From Crossaster papposus (Eukaryota; Echinodermata; Asteroidea; Velatida; Solasteridae): a stretch of 64,000 nucleotides of DNA. A program made the translations under genes and the position numbers. The notes beneath the pieces are model-generated. The model searched no databases and was not told the origin of the DNA. It was given only the letters and a program-made list of their open reading frames with translations. Shown one piece after another: positions 1 to 10,747 of the stretch. The stretch lies in contig JBAIAA010000412.1 of NCBI GenBank assembly GCA_037893245.1, positions 62,001-126,000 of the forward strand. The letters are read 5' to 3'. Numbering within the stretch: position 1 is the first letter of the stretch; the number at the start of each line of letters is the position of its first letter.

Positions 1-399
1 GTGTCTGGATATAAAATTAAACCCCAAAATTAAAAAATTTCCTTGATCCAAAAAAACCTCGTTTTTCCTTTTCCTATGGTTTGTGCATAAGGTTATAATG
101 TTGGAAATGTTAAAATTTTGGTCTCATATCTTTTCCCGAAAATAGGGCTTTTTAATATTCAAACTTGGCGTATACATCTCATTATTGGGTGTTATTATGT
201 TTAACTTAATTTTCCTAATCAAACTGGATCGTTTTTGCGACGTTAACTTCGTTTCCTGTGATATTAAATGAGTTTTCTCGGTCGTGCGCTATACAAACGT
301 GTGTACGCCTGCAATGTTTTGAATATCCCAATATGGCCGCCAATGGCTTCACGTGCAGAGCCGCTCGACCTATCCAGTTTGTAGAGATCAGTGGTTTAT

Positions 400-572
400 A
401 CAGACAACATTTTCGGATGATGTATATTGTTTACGACTGGTATTTCAGCTGGTATTTGCTTAGCATGAAAAGCACATGGGGTTTTGGTTGGTAACCTGTC
501 TTTAGTGAGAAATACGTCTTTTGTGCTGAGCACATTTTTGAGCTGAGCAGCTCCATGAAATTGGTCGCTGAA
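400..572 (+). mobile_element. 'CCAATTTCATAG' MITE, right-half fragment
   Basis: TTTGCTTAGCATGAAAAGCA, GGTAACCTGTCTTTAGTGAG and GCAGCTCCATGAAATTGG match the right half of the copies at 18763 and 39946. Confidence 0.75.
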
Positions 573-717
573 AAAATGTTCTATTTTGGCCTCGGGAAAT
601 ATAGAATTCTTTTCTGGTCACCCAGGCCCGACAAGGCACAGACGTGCACTAGTGAATCGATGTAATTTTGTTTCATTCAAATAAATGAATTTGCATAACG
701 TTTCATTTCAACGATTA

Positions 718-972
718 GGAAGGATATACCATTTGCAGACATCGAAAATATTTACTACCGAATTATTAAGAAGTATCTTACTTATCTAAATGTAAATAAG
801 GATTGTAGGCATCCAGCTAAAAAACGAATGCCGTTTTTCTTGATTTTTCTCAGCATCCATGATTGTAAAACTTTAGACAGGTCAGTTAAACGATATTTAC
901 TATAAAATACAACCCCCAAATCCACCCATTCATGATAATTCAAGTAATTACTAATGGTGTATCCTACCTTTA
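718..972 (+). mobile_element. Family A MITE (TTAA type), internally deleted
   Basis: Left end AGGAAGGATATACCATTTGC and right end ATGGTGTATCCTACCT match the family A TIR (AGGTAGGATACACCATT). It lacks the central GCGATCGC hairpin. The right flank is TTTA rather than TTAA. Confidence 0.85.
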
Positions 973-1470
973 TTCACCGCGTCATTCGGTTTTGAATTTA
1001 AATGCTGCTCCAAATCATCGTTCGATTTTGTTTTCTGAGTACGCAAATATATTCTTGCATCATGCGATTTAACCAAAATCCTTATTCAAATTAACAATCT
1101 CTGCACTAAAACGGCATTCAAATTTGCAAACGAATGTGAATGTCCAACGAATTTGAATGTCTCTAAACGAAACTGAACGCCGTGAACGTGAATACGAACC
1201 ACGAAATTGGCACCATGACAAAAATTGCTTAAATACGTACATCCAACAACGAACTGGAATGCCTTTCTTACGAGCCTGACCGAGAAAACCTATCGAAAAG
1301 CCCACGTGACCGTGTTCCAGCCAACCAGGCACTCAAAAAAAACCTGAAAACCATGGGTGATTAGTTTTTATAATGATATTTTGGCCGCTACAACCGTGTT
1401 TCTAATAAGAACAATTCGGCTGTGCTTGACTGCGCCGTCAAAATAATTGGCCCAAGTCTTTTCAAATCAT
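973..1470. other. No gene or recognised repeat
   Basis: AT-rich sequence. Short ORFs are unsupported. Confidence 0.6.
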
Positions 1471-1479
1471 TGGCCGGGC

Positions 1480-1765
1480 GCGATAATTTTATATGCAGGT
1501 AGGTTGGTACATAGTGTACATTTATTAGCCAATCAGAACACAGATGGTGTTGACGTCATCGATGATGTTATAGTTGTCTGGGATCTGACTAGGGTTAGGG
1601 GTTAGGGGTTAGGGCATAGAGAAAGGAATTTTCTCTATGGTTAGGGTTAGGGTTAGGGGTTAGTGTTAATTTGTTCCAGACAACTCTAACATCATCGATG
1701 ACGTCAACATCATCTGTGTTCTGATTGGCTAATGTACCAACCTACCTGCAGAAAAAAATTATCGC
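1480..1765. mobile_element. Foldback element with 9-bp TSD (Mutator-like), carrying TTAGGG-type runs
   Basis: Long imperfect inverted arms (GCGATAATTTT ... GCAGGTAGGTTGGTAC; AGCCAATCAGAACACAGATG; TTGACGTCATCGATGATGTT) enclose a G-rich centre. The 9-mer TGGCCGGGC flanks both ends (1471-1479, 1766-1774). No coding capacity. Confidence 0.88.
1590..1663 (+). repeat. Telomere-like TTAGGG/TTAGGGG runs around a hairpin
   Basis: Two G-strand blocks (about 1590-1614 and 1640-1663) of TTAGGG and TTAGGGG flank the palindrome ATAGAGAAA/GGAA/TTTTCTCTAT. They sit in the centre of the foldback element, so this is not a chromosome end. Confidence 0.85.
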
Positions 1766-2117
1766 TGGCCGGGCCGCAAACGCTAATTTCCCGCCTGTAC
1801 TCGCTCTTCCATGAAAGTACCCGTACCTCTTGCCCTCCTCTACTTTAACCCTTCGTGGTGTGTCTCTCTTCATTTCATGGCACGCTGTCAGCCGTGCCTT
1901 CCCCCGACACTTAACTCTTTAATGAGATGAGTGGCAGAAGAGTATCTTCTCACTGGAGTGTCGCGTGGTTATACATCTACCCGTGTATTCTGTCTTCTTC
2001 GGTCGTTCCTTCCTCTCATCAGATAGTCCCACACAGAGCCCAAGATTAAAGGGAGTATCCAACAATTAAAAACATAAAAAACTATACTAAATCACATTTG
2101 CACATAATCACAAAATC

Positions 2118-2425
2118 TTACTACCGAATTATTAAGAAATATCTTACTTATTTGAAAGTAAATAATGATTGTAGGCATTCAGCAAAATAATTGCGCTAGA
2201 TATCCTGTGATATTGTTCCGAAAAATTAAAATTTATTTAAAAAATCGCAATCGCCGGACGGCGATCACAAAAAGAAGAAGAACAACATAAGAACCACTGC
2301 CCGACGTCGGTTGAAAACGAACGGACAGGTCAGTTAAACGATATTTACTATGAAAATACAACCTCCAAAATCCACCCATTCCTGACAATTCAAGCAATTA
2401 CTAATGGTGTATCCTATACCTTTAA
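2118..2425 (+). mobile_element. Family A MITE, left end missing
   Basis: Starts inside the family at 'ttactaccgaattattaag', keeps a core hairpin (aatcgccgg/acggcgat) and ends with the right TIR and TTAA at 2422-2425. Confidence 0.85.
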
Positions 2426-2743
2426 CAGTAAGTAAATAACAGTCTCAAGCATTCTGTAAAATCATAGCAACGAATTTTCTTTTTCTTTTCTGGAGCTGTC
2501 CTCCACAATGGCTCCTCCAAAGAAAGACAGCTCCTCGATAATTTACTTATTTGGAGTGGTTTTCACTATTTTGTTAAGTTACTTTACTCTGCAAAAGTCT
2601 CTTTCACTTAAAAAAGAAAGAAATATTGTTTGTTTGTTTGTTTACCTTTTCCCTCCAAGTCGATAAGAGGTAAAACGGCGCAGTGACCATTTTGACTGTC
2701 CCAAAAAGACCGTCATTAATGTATCCCCGTTTATATTTTTGGT

Positions 2744-3945
2744 GTGAATCAAGTGATGAATTGGATTATTGCTAACCGTCTTGTTATTAATCTTGACAAA
2801 ACTGCAGTTATTGTATTGATGATTTTAATGTAACCTACTAGTGGTAATGTTTTAAAACGTGTTAAGGTTACCAAGTGCCTTGGTCTGTTAATATATGAGG
2901 AGTTACGTTGGAACGAACAAGTGGAGAAGGTTACTAAATCTGTTCAGTCTAAGCTAGGCATGCTTCGAAGGGTCAAACCTTATGTTCCTACTAAATCCTT
3001 GATACTTCTTTACAATTCATTTGTTCAACCTCATTTTGATTATTGTGCTCAGATTTGGTCAAACAGATTCCAAATTCATACTAACAAACTTGAGAAACTT
3101 CAGAAACGGGCTGCGAGAACTATCTTGAGTAAGGATTACAATACCCCGTCAACCGAATTATTCCGTGATCTCAAATGGATGCCCTTAAGACAACGTTTTG
3201 TTTACCACCGTGCTGTATTAATGTTTAAATGCATGAATAATTTGGCACCTGTTTATCAGGTTCACAATTACAACACACGGCATGCTTTGAATTCTCTGGT
3301 GGTTCCTAAGTTTAGGACAGAATGTCTACGACTAAGCCCTTTTTTTCACTGGGATTTTTGTGTGGAATAACCTGGACCAGTCTGTAAAATTGGCACCGTC
3401 ACTTGCATCTTTAAATCGTCCATGAAAGAGTCTTAGTACGTTTGAAGTACCTTTTTCTCATGCTTTGTGTGTTTTTTTCTTCTGTTTGCCTTGTTTTCAG
3501 TGTTTTGCGTGGTATTTATTTTTGCATTATTTTGTTTTAATGTATTGTCTTTGTCTTTTGTTTTGTATTTTGATGTCTTTTATTTTTGTTCCATCCTTGT
3601 TTTTAGTATTTGTATGTTTTTTAATTTACATATTTTTAAAATGTATTTTAAATGCATTATTTTGAGCTTCGTATGTTGGTGGTGTTATTTTTCTTTAATT
3701 CTTTTTTAAAATTTCTTGTATGTCTTTACTTCTTACTCAACCTTTTAACTTATACTTTTTAAAATTGTCTTTAAAATAGTGTTTTTAGGTATTCGTACGT
3801 TTTACTTTTTACTTCATCTTTTAAATATGATGTTATTGTATACTTTGTATTGTTTTTAAGGCAGGGCCCTATGGGAGACCACCTTGTGGTGAATAGGTTA
3901 TACCCTGGATAAATATGAGAAATAAATAAATAAATAAAATATAAA
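2744..3945 (+). pseudogene. 5'-truncated non-LTR retrotransposon (CR1/Rex1-like), RT C-terminal part and 3' tail
   Basis: Reading from 2744, the frame gives the post-palm RT signature (NWIIANRLVINLDKT), an in-frame TAA at 2831-2833, then KCLGLLIYEELRWNEQVEKV and an intact stretch to 3370. That stretch contains the RT thumb-region signature (PYVPTKSLILLYNSFVQPHF, then DYCAQIW, and KLEKLQKRAARTIL). This is the hallmark of Jockey/CR1/Rex1/L2-type ORF2 C-termini. A frameshift near 3345 moves the expected terminal 'IFVWNNLDQSVKLAPSLAS' into another frame. A T-rich 3' UTR (about 3460-3860) follows, ending in 'ataccctggataaatatgag' and an (AAAT)n tail at 3920-3939, typical of this group. The catalytic YADD region and everything upstream are absent: a dead, 5'-truncated insertion. 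The small ORFs at 3465-3709 are T-rich UTR, not genes. Confidence 0.85.
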
Positions 3946-4943
3946 TTATCATTCTTTCCCCCTCAAACATGTCAACTATAGTCGCCATCTTTCTTCAAGA
4001 GTCTTATTTTTAAGGAAGCCGAATGGTGCCACTGGACAAGGGGTGGTTTGGGGGTTTTCCATACGCGTAAGTATATTTTTGTACCGTTTATCCGGCGGCC
4101 GTCACATAATATCGGGCGGCCGCCGTTGATTTACCATGCAGGCAGCCGCCAGATATGTGCGACGGCTGCCATGTTAACGATATACAAAATAAATATCTCA
4201 GAGGTTCTAAAAAAATATTCATATTTATCCAGTGGTGCTGTCTAGCTTTCATTTATTTGTGTATTTTCTGAGAAAGGCCGGGCATTTTTTGAAGAAAATA
4301 TCCTAAATTGACAAGAACCTGCTGAAGTGACGGTAGATCATTTCCCCCCAGACAGTCCAAAGCATAGTCTCCTCGAAGTCTTATGTCGTGGAGGATTGGT
4401 TTAACGGTGGTCGACTTGTATAGAGATGGACAAAGATGAATTGAAGAGATTGACTACACGAAGGGTACTGACCGAATAGTCGTCGTGTACAGACAGATCA
4501 CGGGCAGTGAACTCCGCCAGGATGACTCGTTGGGGATTACCAGAGCTATTCCGACGGGACGGGTATCGACTTCATAATTTAGATCCCGTGGTTAATACAG
4601 AATCCTTTTGGTTGACAGTAAATGGTATCACAGTTTTCGTCCATGATCGATCGTGGGCAGAGAGCTTTGGGAACAGGTGACCCGGGGAAGGAGGGATTAC
4701 GTTTAAATCTATTTCGCTTCTTGTTATCTTTCTTCTCTGTATAACTGTTAGTCAACCGAGCAAAATACCAGCTTGTACCCCGCAGCAGGTCGTTTTTATC
4801 GGTTTTGGTAGCTGGTCTGAACTCTTAAGATATGGTTAGACCTGTTGATATACGGGTTTCGAGCACACCTACCCCCTCCACGGCAAGAAAGAGAGAGTTG
4901 CAGAGTCAGTGTGGACGCCATCTTTCTTAACTGCACTGTACGC
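3946..4943. other. No gene or recognised repeat
   Basis: Mixed sequence with a GC-rich patch (4094-4150, CGGCGGCCG motifs). No ORF above 70 codons with domain-like content. Confidence 0.55.
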
Positions 4944-5267
4944 ACTGACCTCTACACATGGACAGATCATCATTGTTTCACACTTGAAGTCGGCGCGAAC
5001 TGGAAGTGCAACATGGCGGACCCACGACATCACTCTGTGAGACAATGAAATTGTCGAGGTGTAAGGTTCAGTGGGTACGGTACGTATGACGTAATGTTTA
5101 TAAATATAAAATGTATAGAGTAAATCCACTGACCTCTACACCTGGACATTTCATTGGCTCACAGAAGTGACGTCTTGGGTCCGCCATGTTGCACTTCCAG
5201 TTCGCGCCGACTTCAAGCGTTAGCACAGCAGAATATGGACAATGGTCCGTCCAGGTGTAGAGGTCAG
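4944..5267. mobile_element. Foldback element, 'CACTGACCTCTACAC' family
   Basis: Left arm 4944-5065 (CACTGACCTCTACACATGG ... GAAGTCGGCGCGAACTGGAA) is mirrored at 5130-5267 (ending GTCCAGGTGTAGAGGTCAGTG). Spacer about 65 bp. ORFs reading 'NMADPR' through it are shadows, recurring in the second copy. Confidence 0.88.
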
Positions 5268-5603
5268 TGTATACGATGAAGTGACTGATTTCCGCCGCGC
5301 CTCTATCATTCAGAAGCGAAACCTTATTGAGTGAGACTATCTATTCCCCCCCGATGTCCGTGTATAACGAGGAACGGCTGTGTGAAATCTGCGAAATAGT
5401 ATGCCATCCTCCCGAGAGACGTCGTTGCTAGGTGACAAGCGCCCTCTTTTGTTGCCGCATGAAGCCCATAGTTCTCGCTATTTCTTCAAAAACAATTAGT
5501 CTAGTTTTCTAAAGGTAACATTTGTTTTTGTGTAATTTAATATTACAAACATTAATGGATAAGGGGATTAGTGTTTTATGGCAAATATTGTTTAACTCGC
5601 CTG

Positions 5604-6028
5604 TTAAAGGTAGAATACACCATTTGCAGATATCGAAAATTGTTACTACCGAAATATTAAGAAATATCTTACTTATTTGAAAGTGAATAATGATTCTAGG
5701 CATCCAGCAAAATGATTCCGCTAGATATCCTGTAATTATTCCGAAAAATGGAATTTGATAAAGAAAAATTCGCGATCGCCGGACGGCGATCGCAAAAAAC
5801 AAAGATAACATAAGAATAACTGCTCGACGCCGGTTGAAAACAAACGTTTTTTTCGTGCTTTTCTCGGCATCCATGATTGTAAAACTTCGGACAGTTCAGT
5901 TGAACAATAATACTCTAAAATACAACACCCCCCCCCCCCCCCCCAAAAAAAAAAATCAAAAAAAATCAAAAAAAATCTACACATTCATGATAATTCAAGC
6001 AATTACCAATGGTGTATCCTACCTTTAA
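5604..6028 (+). mobile_element. Family A MITE, full length
   Basis: TTAA at 5604-5607 and 6025-6028 flank AGGTAGAATACACCATT and its right-end counterpart. The core hairpin GCGATCGCCG/CGGCGATCGC is at about 5771-5793. The right third carries an expanded poly-C/poly-A tract (5926-5960), explaining the extra 40 bp. The small ORFs across it are repeat shadows. Confidence 0.92.
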
Positions 6029-6643
6029 AGGTTTCTGGGTTGACAGATGCTTAAAAACCTATAGAGAACAAAAACCTGTTCTGTTCGGACGGAACAGCAA
6101 TTTCATAGACGTCGGGCAATCCCCTTTTTGCAAATAAATTCATAATTATGCACGCAAGCGCACAAATGGGTCTGGCGGCCAAAATCGAAAGTAATTAATT
6201 GAAAATATACAGGGGCACAGATTCTCCCAGACGCCACGTATATACAAGAGAAAGGATTACATTGTCATCAATCATTCAGTGATGTTCGCGGGTTTTTTTA
6301 TTAGAAAACGACCTGACAGTACATTTACCCTGTTTTTATTCATACAAAAAAGTGTTCCCCGCAATGCACCATCAATCATAATTATAATGGCTATATATTT
6401 ATTGAATTTTTAAATGCAATTTAGCAGATAAATACTGTTAAAACCGGTAGTTACTAATAATGTTGTTTTTTGTGGGTAGATAAAAACAAATAGGCAAAGT
6501 TCAAAATACATAATTAATTGTTGTTTACAGTTTTATGCATACATGGCTTTGAAGAGATAATGTAGAAATGTAAACAAAAAGATGAAGTACATGTATATTG
6601 TACAGACATACGATTTGCATACACAAACAGTCACAAATACATA

Positions 6644-7051
6644 TTAAGGGATATAGTATACGTTTGGTAATTACTCCAAATATTTATTGCACTACAAACC
6701 TACTTGGTAAGAAGTACAGCAGCTTGGGATAGTATAATGCATTTTTAGAAACTGTTCACTTGGAAGTATTGGGGTTATGGAAAAAAATATCACTTGTTAA
6801 CAAATTGTTATCCCCAAAAATTTGAATCTGAGAAGCGTTTACTGCAGCGACGTTTCTCAGATTGTGTATTCCAATGCATATTATTATTCCTGCGTGGACA
6901 TAACCGCTCCAGATTTTCGGCAATATCTAAATATCGCTACCACCTTTTGAAATTAAATTTTTACAGGCTAGTTTTATGGTATATATCTATAACTATATAG
7001 GATTGAAACAAACAGTGGGTTCCAATTACCAAACGTATACGATCCCTTTAA
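6644..7051 (+). mobile_element. Family B MITE (TTAA type), full length
   Basis: TTAA at 6644-6647 and 7048-7051. Right TIR CCAAACGTATACGATCCCT; left end slightly diverged (AGGGATATAGTATACGTTTGG). Internal landmarks: 'acttggtaagaagtacagca' and 'ggttatggaaaaaaatatca'. Confidence 0.9.
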
Positions 7052-7235
7052 AGTATACACAAACTCTTAAAAAAATCATGACATTCATCCTTACTGAGAA
7101 TGCTTATAATAACAGTAATCTCCCTAATCCGATTAGTAATCCTAATCCTACATGTAGAAATGGATATAAAAATGAAAACCTGTTTTTCTTCATAGAAGTA
7201 TCATATTCGCAAATCTTTTTTTGGAAATTGTATAA

Positions 7236-7403
7236 TATATGTGACCCAGCACGAGTAAATGAGACACTTTGAGGCAAAAATAAAAATTGAGATTTTGATT
7301 TCATCATTTAAAGCTAAAGCTAAAGCTTTAAATGATGAAATCAAAAATTCAATTTTCATTTTTGCCTCAAAGTGTCTCATTTACTCGTGCTGGGTCACAT
7401 ATA
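7236..7403. mobile_element. Near-perfect 168-bp palindrome with TA flanks
   Basis: TGTGACCCAGCACGAGTAAA ... through ATTTCATCATTTAAAGCT pairs almost base for base with 7323-7401. The loop is only 'aaagctaaag'. Outer TATA flanks fit TA target duplication (Tc1/mariner-like) but are low-complexity. Confidence 0.9.
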
Positions 7404-7435
7404 GCTAGAATAATACATTTAAATACACCTGACCT

Positions 7436-8200
7436 TATAAAAGTACAAGCAACTACCGTTAATGTGGCAATACAGGTAAAGGCTAATTTTACAGTGTTTC
7501 AAAAAATGCAAACAAAATATAACTGAATGCCACACGTAGGATGTACAACCAACATGGATCATGGTAGGTATGATTTGAAAGGTACACCTGTTCACTTTAA
7601 AATGAGACATCAAACGTCCAAATCTGATAATTATAGACAGAGTTATGAGTAATTTCAAAAGAGAGGTCAAATCGACCATGGGACCAAGTTTTACGATTTG
7701 GTTTGGATGTGCAAGTGTTGCAATGTGGATGAGCTGTTGGTGATTGACAGCTAAACGCACGTGTCCAATTCCTAAACGTCAAAGTTCAATGGCAAAACCA
7801 CTGACCTCTATCACATGGACGGATCATTACCCTTTCACGCTTGAAGTCGGCGCGAACGAGAAGTGCAACATGGCGCACCCACGACGTCATTCTGTAAGCC
7901 AATGGAATGTCCAGGTGCAGAGTTCAGTGGGTACGGTACGTATGAAATATTGTTTATAAATACAAAATGTACAGAGTAAATCCACTGAGCTCTACACCTG
8001 GACTTCTCAGTGGCTCACAGAAGTGACGCCTTGTATCCGCCATGTTGCACTTCCAGTTCGCGCCGACTTCAAGCGTCAGTAGCACAGCATAATATGGACA
8101 ATGGTCCGTCCAGGTGTAGAGGTCACTACCCATCCTCGTGCTAAACATGTTTAGCATGTTTACAATATGAATTTTGTTTACTCGCCAACGACAATTTATC
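7436..8200. repeat. Copy of the 27.3-28.2 kb long-inverted-repeat family, interrupted at 7799-8126
   Basis: 7500-7798 matches 27270-27430 directly (ggtatgatttgaaag, atgagacatcaaacgtccaa, catgggaccaagtttt) and the right arm 27915-28200 as reverse complement. 8127-8200 matches the reverse complement of about 27480-27535. Confidence 0.75.
7799..8126. mobile_element. Foldback element, second copy of the 'CACTGACCTCTACAC' family
   Basis: Same arms as 4944-5267. It interrupts a copy of the 27.3-28.2 kb repeat: 'cgtcaaagttcaatggc' before it and 'actacccatcct' after it are contiguous in the 27.5 kb copy, apart from a few bases. Confidence 0.88.
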
Positions 8201-8269
8201 TTGGGAAATTACTCATATACTCTGTCAACAGAATATCTGATCATGCAAAGAACTGTCGTGATATACAGG

Positions 8270-8662
8270 CTGTGTGACGAATGACATACGTTAATATTGT
8301 TGTCAAAATTTGATTTTCATTTTTTGTCTTAAATGACATCTTTATTATCCAAAGTTTCAGATTTGATTAACAAAAAGCTGGAGATCAATAAATAAAGTAA
8401 AAACAAATCTTTTTAAGAGTGCATGATTTCAATGTATTGTCTTAGTTTTGCTGTGTTTCGAAGCCTGCTTTCTCAGTTGTGTATTTTGAATTCCATGGAA
8501 CCATTAATATGCAAAAACGTCATATCGCCGGAACGGAAGGGGCTATGGAGCTGTACTATGTACCAAATGAAAGCTTAAATCCTGGACTATCCTGGATCAT
8601 GTACCTTACTCTATTTTTAAATTGTTTCGACTTATGTCACCTTTTCCTGGAGCGGGTCACAT
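8270..8662. mobile_element. Diverged copy of the TGTGACC element
   Basis: Reverse complement of 19577-19999 over CGAAGCCTGCTTTCTCAGTT, CATATCGCC-GGA-GGGGCTATGG-AGCT and GAAAGCTTAAA. It ends GCGGGTCACA. It accounts for the first half of the 146-codon ORF at 8479-8919. Confidence 0.75.
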
Positions 8663-8699
8663 ATTATGAAATAGAGAGACGAAATGAGACGAAAGTGGT

Positions 8700-8990
8700 T
8701 ACAGAAGCAAATGTATCCATGCAAAATGTTTGTAATAGATCAGCTATGGGTGGCTTGTGCGTAAAGCACTCCCCTCTCACCAATGTGACCCGGGTTCGAT
8801 TCCCGGCCCGGACCATAATGAGTAGAGCTGTGCGTTGGTTCACAAGCACATTGGTGCCACGAGGGTTTATCTCTTGGCTCTCCGGTTTTTCTCCCTCTGG
8901 AAAAATCAAACACTTTTAATCTCAGGCTGTGCTCCGTGGTCATATAATTTTATGAGTCGATGTGGCCGGCTGCCAAAGGCGCCTTGTCAC
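8700..8990 (+). repeat. tRNA-headed SINE
   Basis: An A-box-like TGGCTTGTGCGTAAAGC and B box GGTTCGATTCC (8793-8803) in a tRNA-like stretch (about 8740-8815), followed by a tRNA-unrelated body (GTGCGTTGGTTCACAAGC; TTGGCTCTCCGGTTTTTC). Start and end are approximate. Confidence 0.7.
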
Positions 8991-9966
8991 GCCAGCGGCT
9001 CGACCACGTTGTAGCCGCGTCCTTCGCAATTCATTTTCCATCCTAGTAGAGCTCAAAAATCATTTTGCGACAGAAAATAAATTCGTAGTTTTTTTTAAGT
9101 AAAACTCGAAAAATCTATTTCGTGAAACAATGTGGAGACCTTTTCATCCATTGAAATATACCCAGTTGATACCTGTTTACTCCCATTAGCCTCATTGTAC
9201 TCACGTTTCCACAGGGTACCGAATTTAGAACCATGTAAACACGAGCCACCTGCATCTATATAATAAATGGCGTGTGTAGGGAACAAGTATACTGCCCATT
9301 TTCAGGCCATGTGTACTTCAGAAAATGTACTGATCAATTGCAAACCAAATTCCACTTGACGGATTTAGGCCTATAGTCGATGCGACTGCACACTGTACTG
9401 GCCGACTTAGAGAGACCCGCGCGAACCCTGCGCAATCTGTCAAAATGCTCAGAGCCGGTAGTTCCCTCTTATTACTTCTGCGGTATACAGACAGGCGAGA
9501 CTGAGAGGGCCTAGCCTAGTCTTGTTTTGTTTAATCACAATCAATTTCTTTAGCTGCAAGCGAAGCCTCTCGTGAACACTAAATATAAGGGGTGGACTAT
9601 GTCTGACATGCGTGGAGCCCACACGGCAGACTTCCCTGGATCAGTGTTGCGTTAATTCAAATCAATCGCAGTATGTGCTCAGCAGTGGCCGACGCCGCAG
9701 GCGCGGTTTCAAGGGGGAAGAGGGGGAAGGGGGGATTTAGCCCTAAAAAACACTTTTGTCTAGCCACCCCCCCTAAAAAAAAAGGCAATAAAAAGTATAT
9801 GATGGAAAATGCGTAGCGAAAGTTACAAGTTGACGTCATGTGCGAAGGGTAGGCCTGTAGCCCCCCTAAAACATTGGCTCTAGAACCGCCTTGGGACGAT
9901 GTAAACAAGAACGTGTGTTACAACTGGTAATGTACATGTAGTTACCAACCGATATACATGTATATT
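8990..9966. other. Unassigned; one repeat-like end
   Basis: 9684-9897 has 'caggcgcggtttcaaggggg' and 'ggctctagaaccgcc', resembling the small hairpin at 34110-34160 (GCGGTTCTAGAGCCAATATT, CTAGAACCGCGGC). Otherwise nothing recognised. Confidence 0.5.
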
Positions 9967-10122
9967 ATGGCGTGCATAGTGGACATTTAATCCAAAATAG
10001 AGATATCTCTATTAACAATAGAGATATCTCTAATATAAATAGAGATAGGCCTATCTCTATTGTTAATACTATATAATAGAGATATCTCTATTTTGGATTA
10101 AATGTCAACTATGCACGCCATA
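9967..10122. mobile_element. Palindromic mini-element with AGAGATATCTCT repeats, TA flanks
   Basis: ATGGCGTGCATAGT and CATTTAATCCAAAATAGAGA at the left are mirrored at the right. The interior is four near-palindromes AATAGAGATATCTCTATT. TA on both sides of TGGCGTGC / GCACGCCA. Confidence 0.88.
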
Positions 10123-10589
10123 CATTGTAATGTCGCACACTTGTTGATACACTATCGGTCAATGTGTGTGACATTATCGGTTGGTGATACATTATCGGTT
10201 GGTTACTGCATTTACAACGTGGCGCTTATAACTAACGACGGACGACGAAGAATCAAATATTAATCTAGCAAGACACCTAGAGATTCTCATAGATAACAAA
10301 ATGAGACTGGTCGTTAATCTCGTCCACGAAGTAGATCTACGAGGAACCTATAGAACATGTTGATTTATATGACTACACCGTGATGATTGCTGTAGCTAAA
10401 CAAAAGACCGCGTGAGCCCGTGATAAATTTCAATCACGTTGGTAGTGGCACTTGAACTTCTGACCAATGAACCTTATTTTAATACGAGGAAGCCATTTTG
10501 GTCGTGTTCCCTGAATGTGGTTTATCAATTGTGAACTGTTGAATAGGATGGTGCCAGACTATTTTTTGCATTCTAGCCTCACTTTTAAT

Positions 10590-10747
10590 GTTATTTTTTA
10601 AATGTGGCCTAAAAACATTAAAGTATATGTTTAATCACATATTTGGAATTATTCATCAGAGAAAACTGGTATTAATTTGCAATTAACTTTAGATCATTCA
10701 TATCCGCAAGTTTCAAAAATGAAGATTTTACCTAACTTTCAATTTAA
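10590..10747 (+). repeat. Interspersed repeat shared with 28330-28471
   Basis: GGTATTAATTTGCAATTAAC, GCAAGTTTCAAAAATGAAGA, TTTTA. Copy 2 is cut at the same point by the family A pair. Confidence 0.7.

Noticed and set aside
1590..1663. True telomere
   Set aside because: Short, flanked by unique sequence and inside a foldback element.
3465..3709. Two hydrophobic Phe/Leu/Cys-rich ORFs
   Set aside because: T-rich 3' UTR of the LINE; hydrophobicity follows from base composition.
5509..5874. 121-codon minus ORF with a hydrophobic stretch
   Set aside because: It lies across family A; the same 'STKKTFVFNRRRAVILML'-type peptide recurs in other copies (12110, 20432, 28976, 49660).
8738..8815. Functional tRNA gene
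   Set aside because: The B box is good, but the acceptor stem and anticodon arm do not fold convincingly and a SINE body follows.
8479..8919. 146-codon ORF
   Set aside because: It spans a degenerate TGTGACC element and a tRNA-headed SINE; both explain it.
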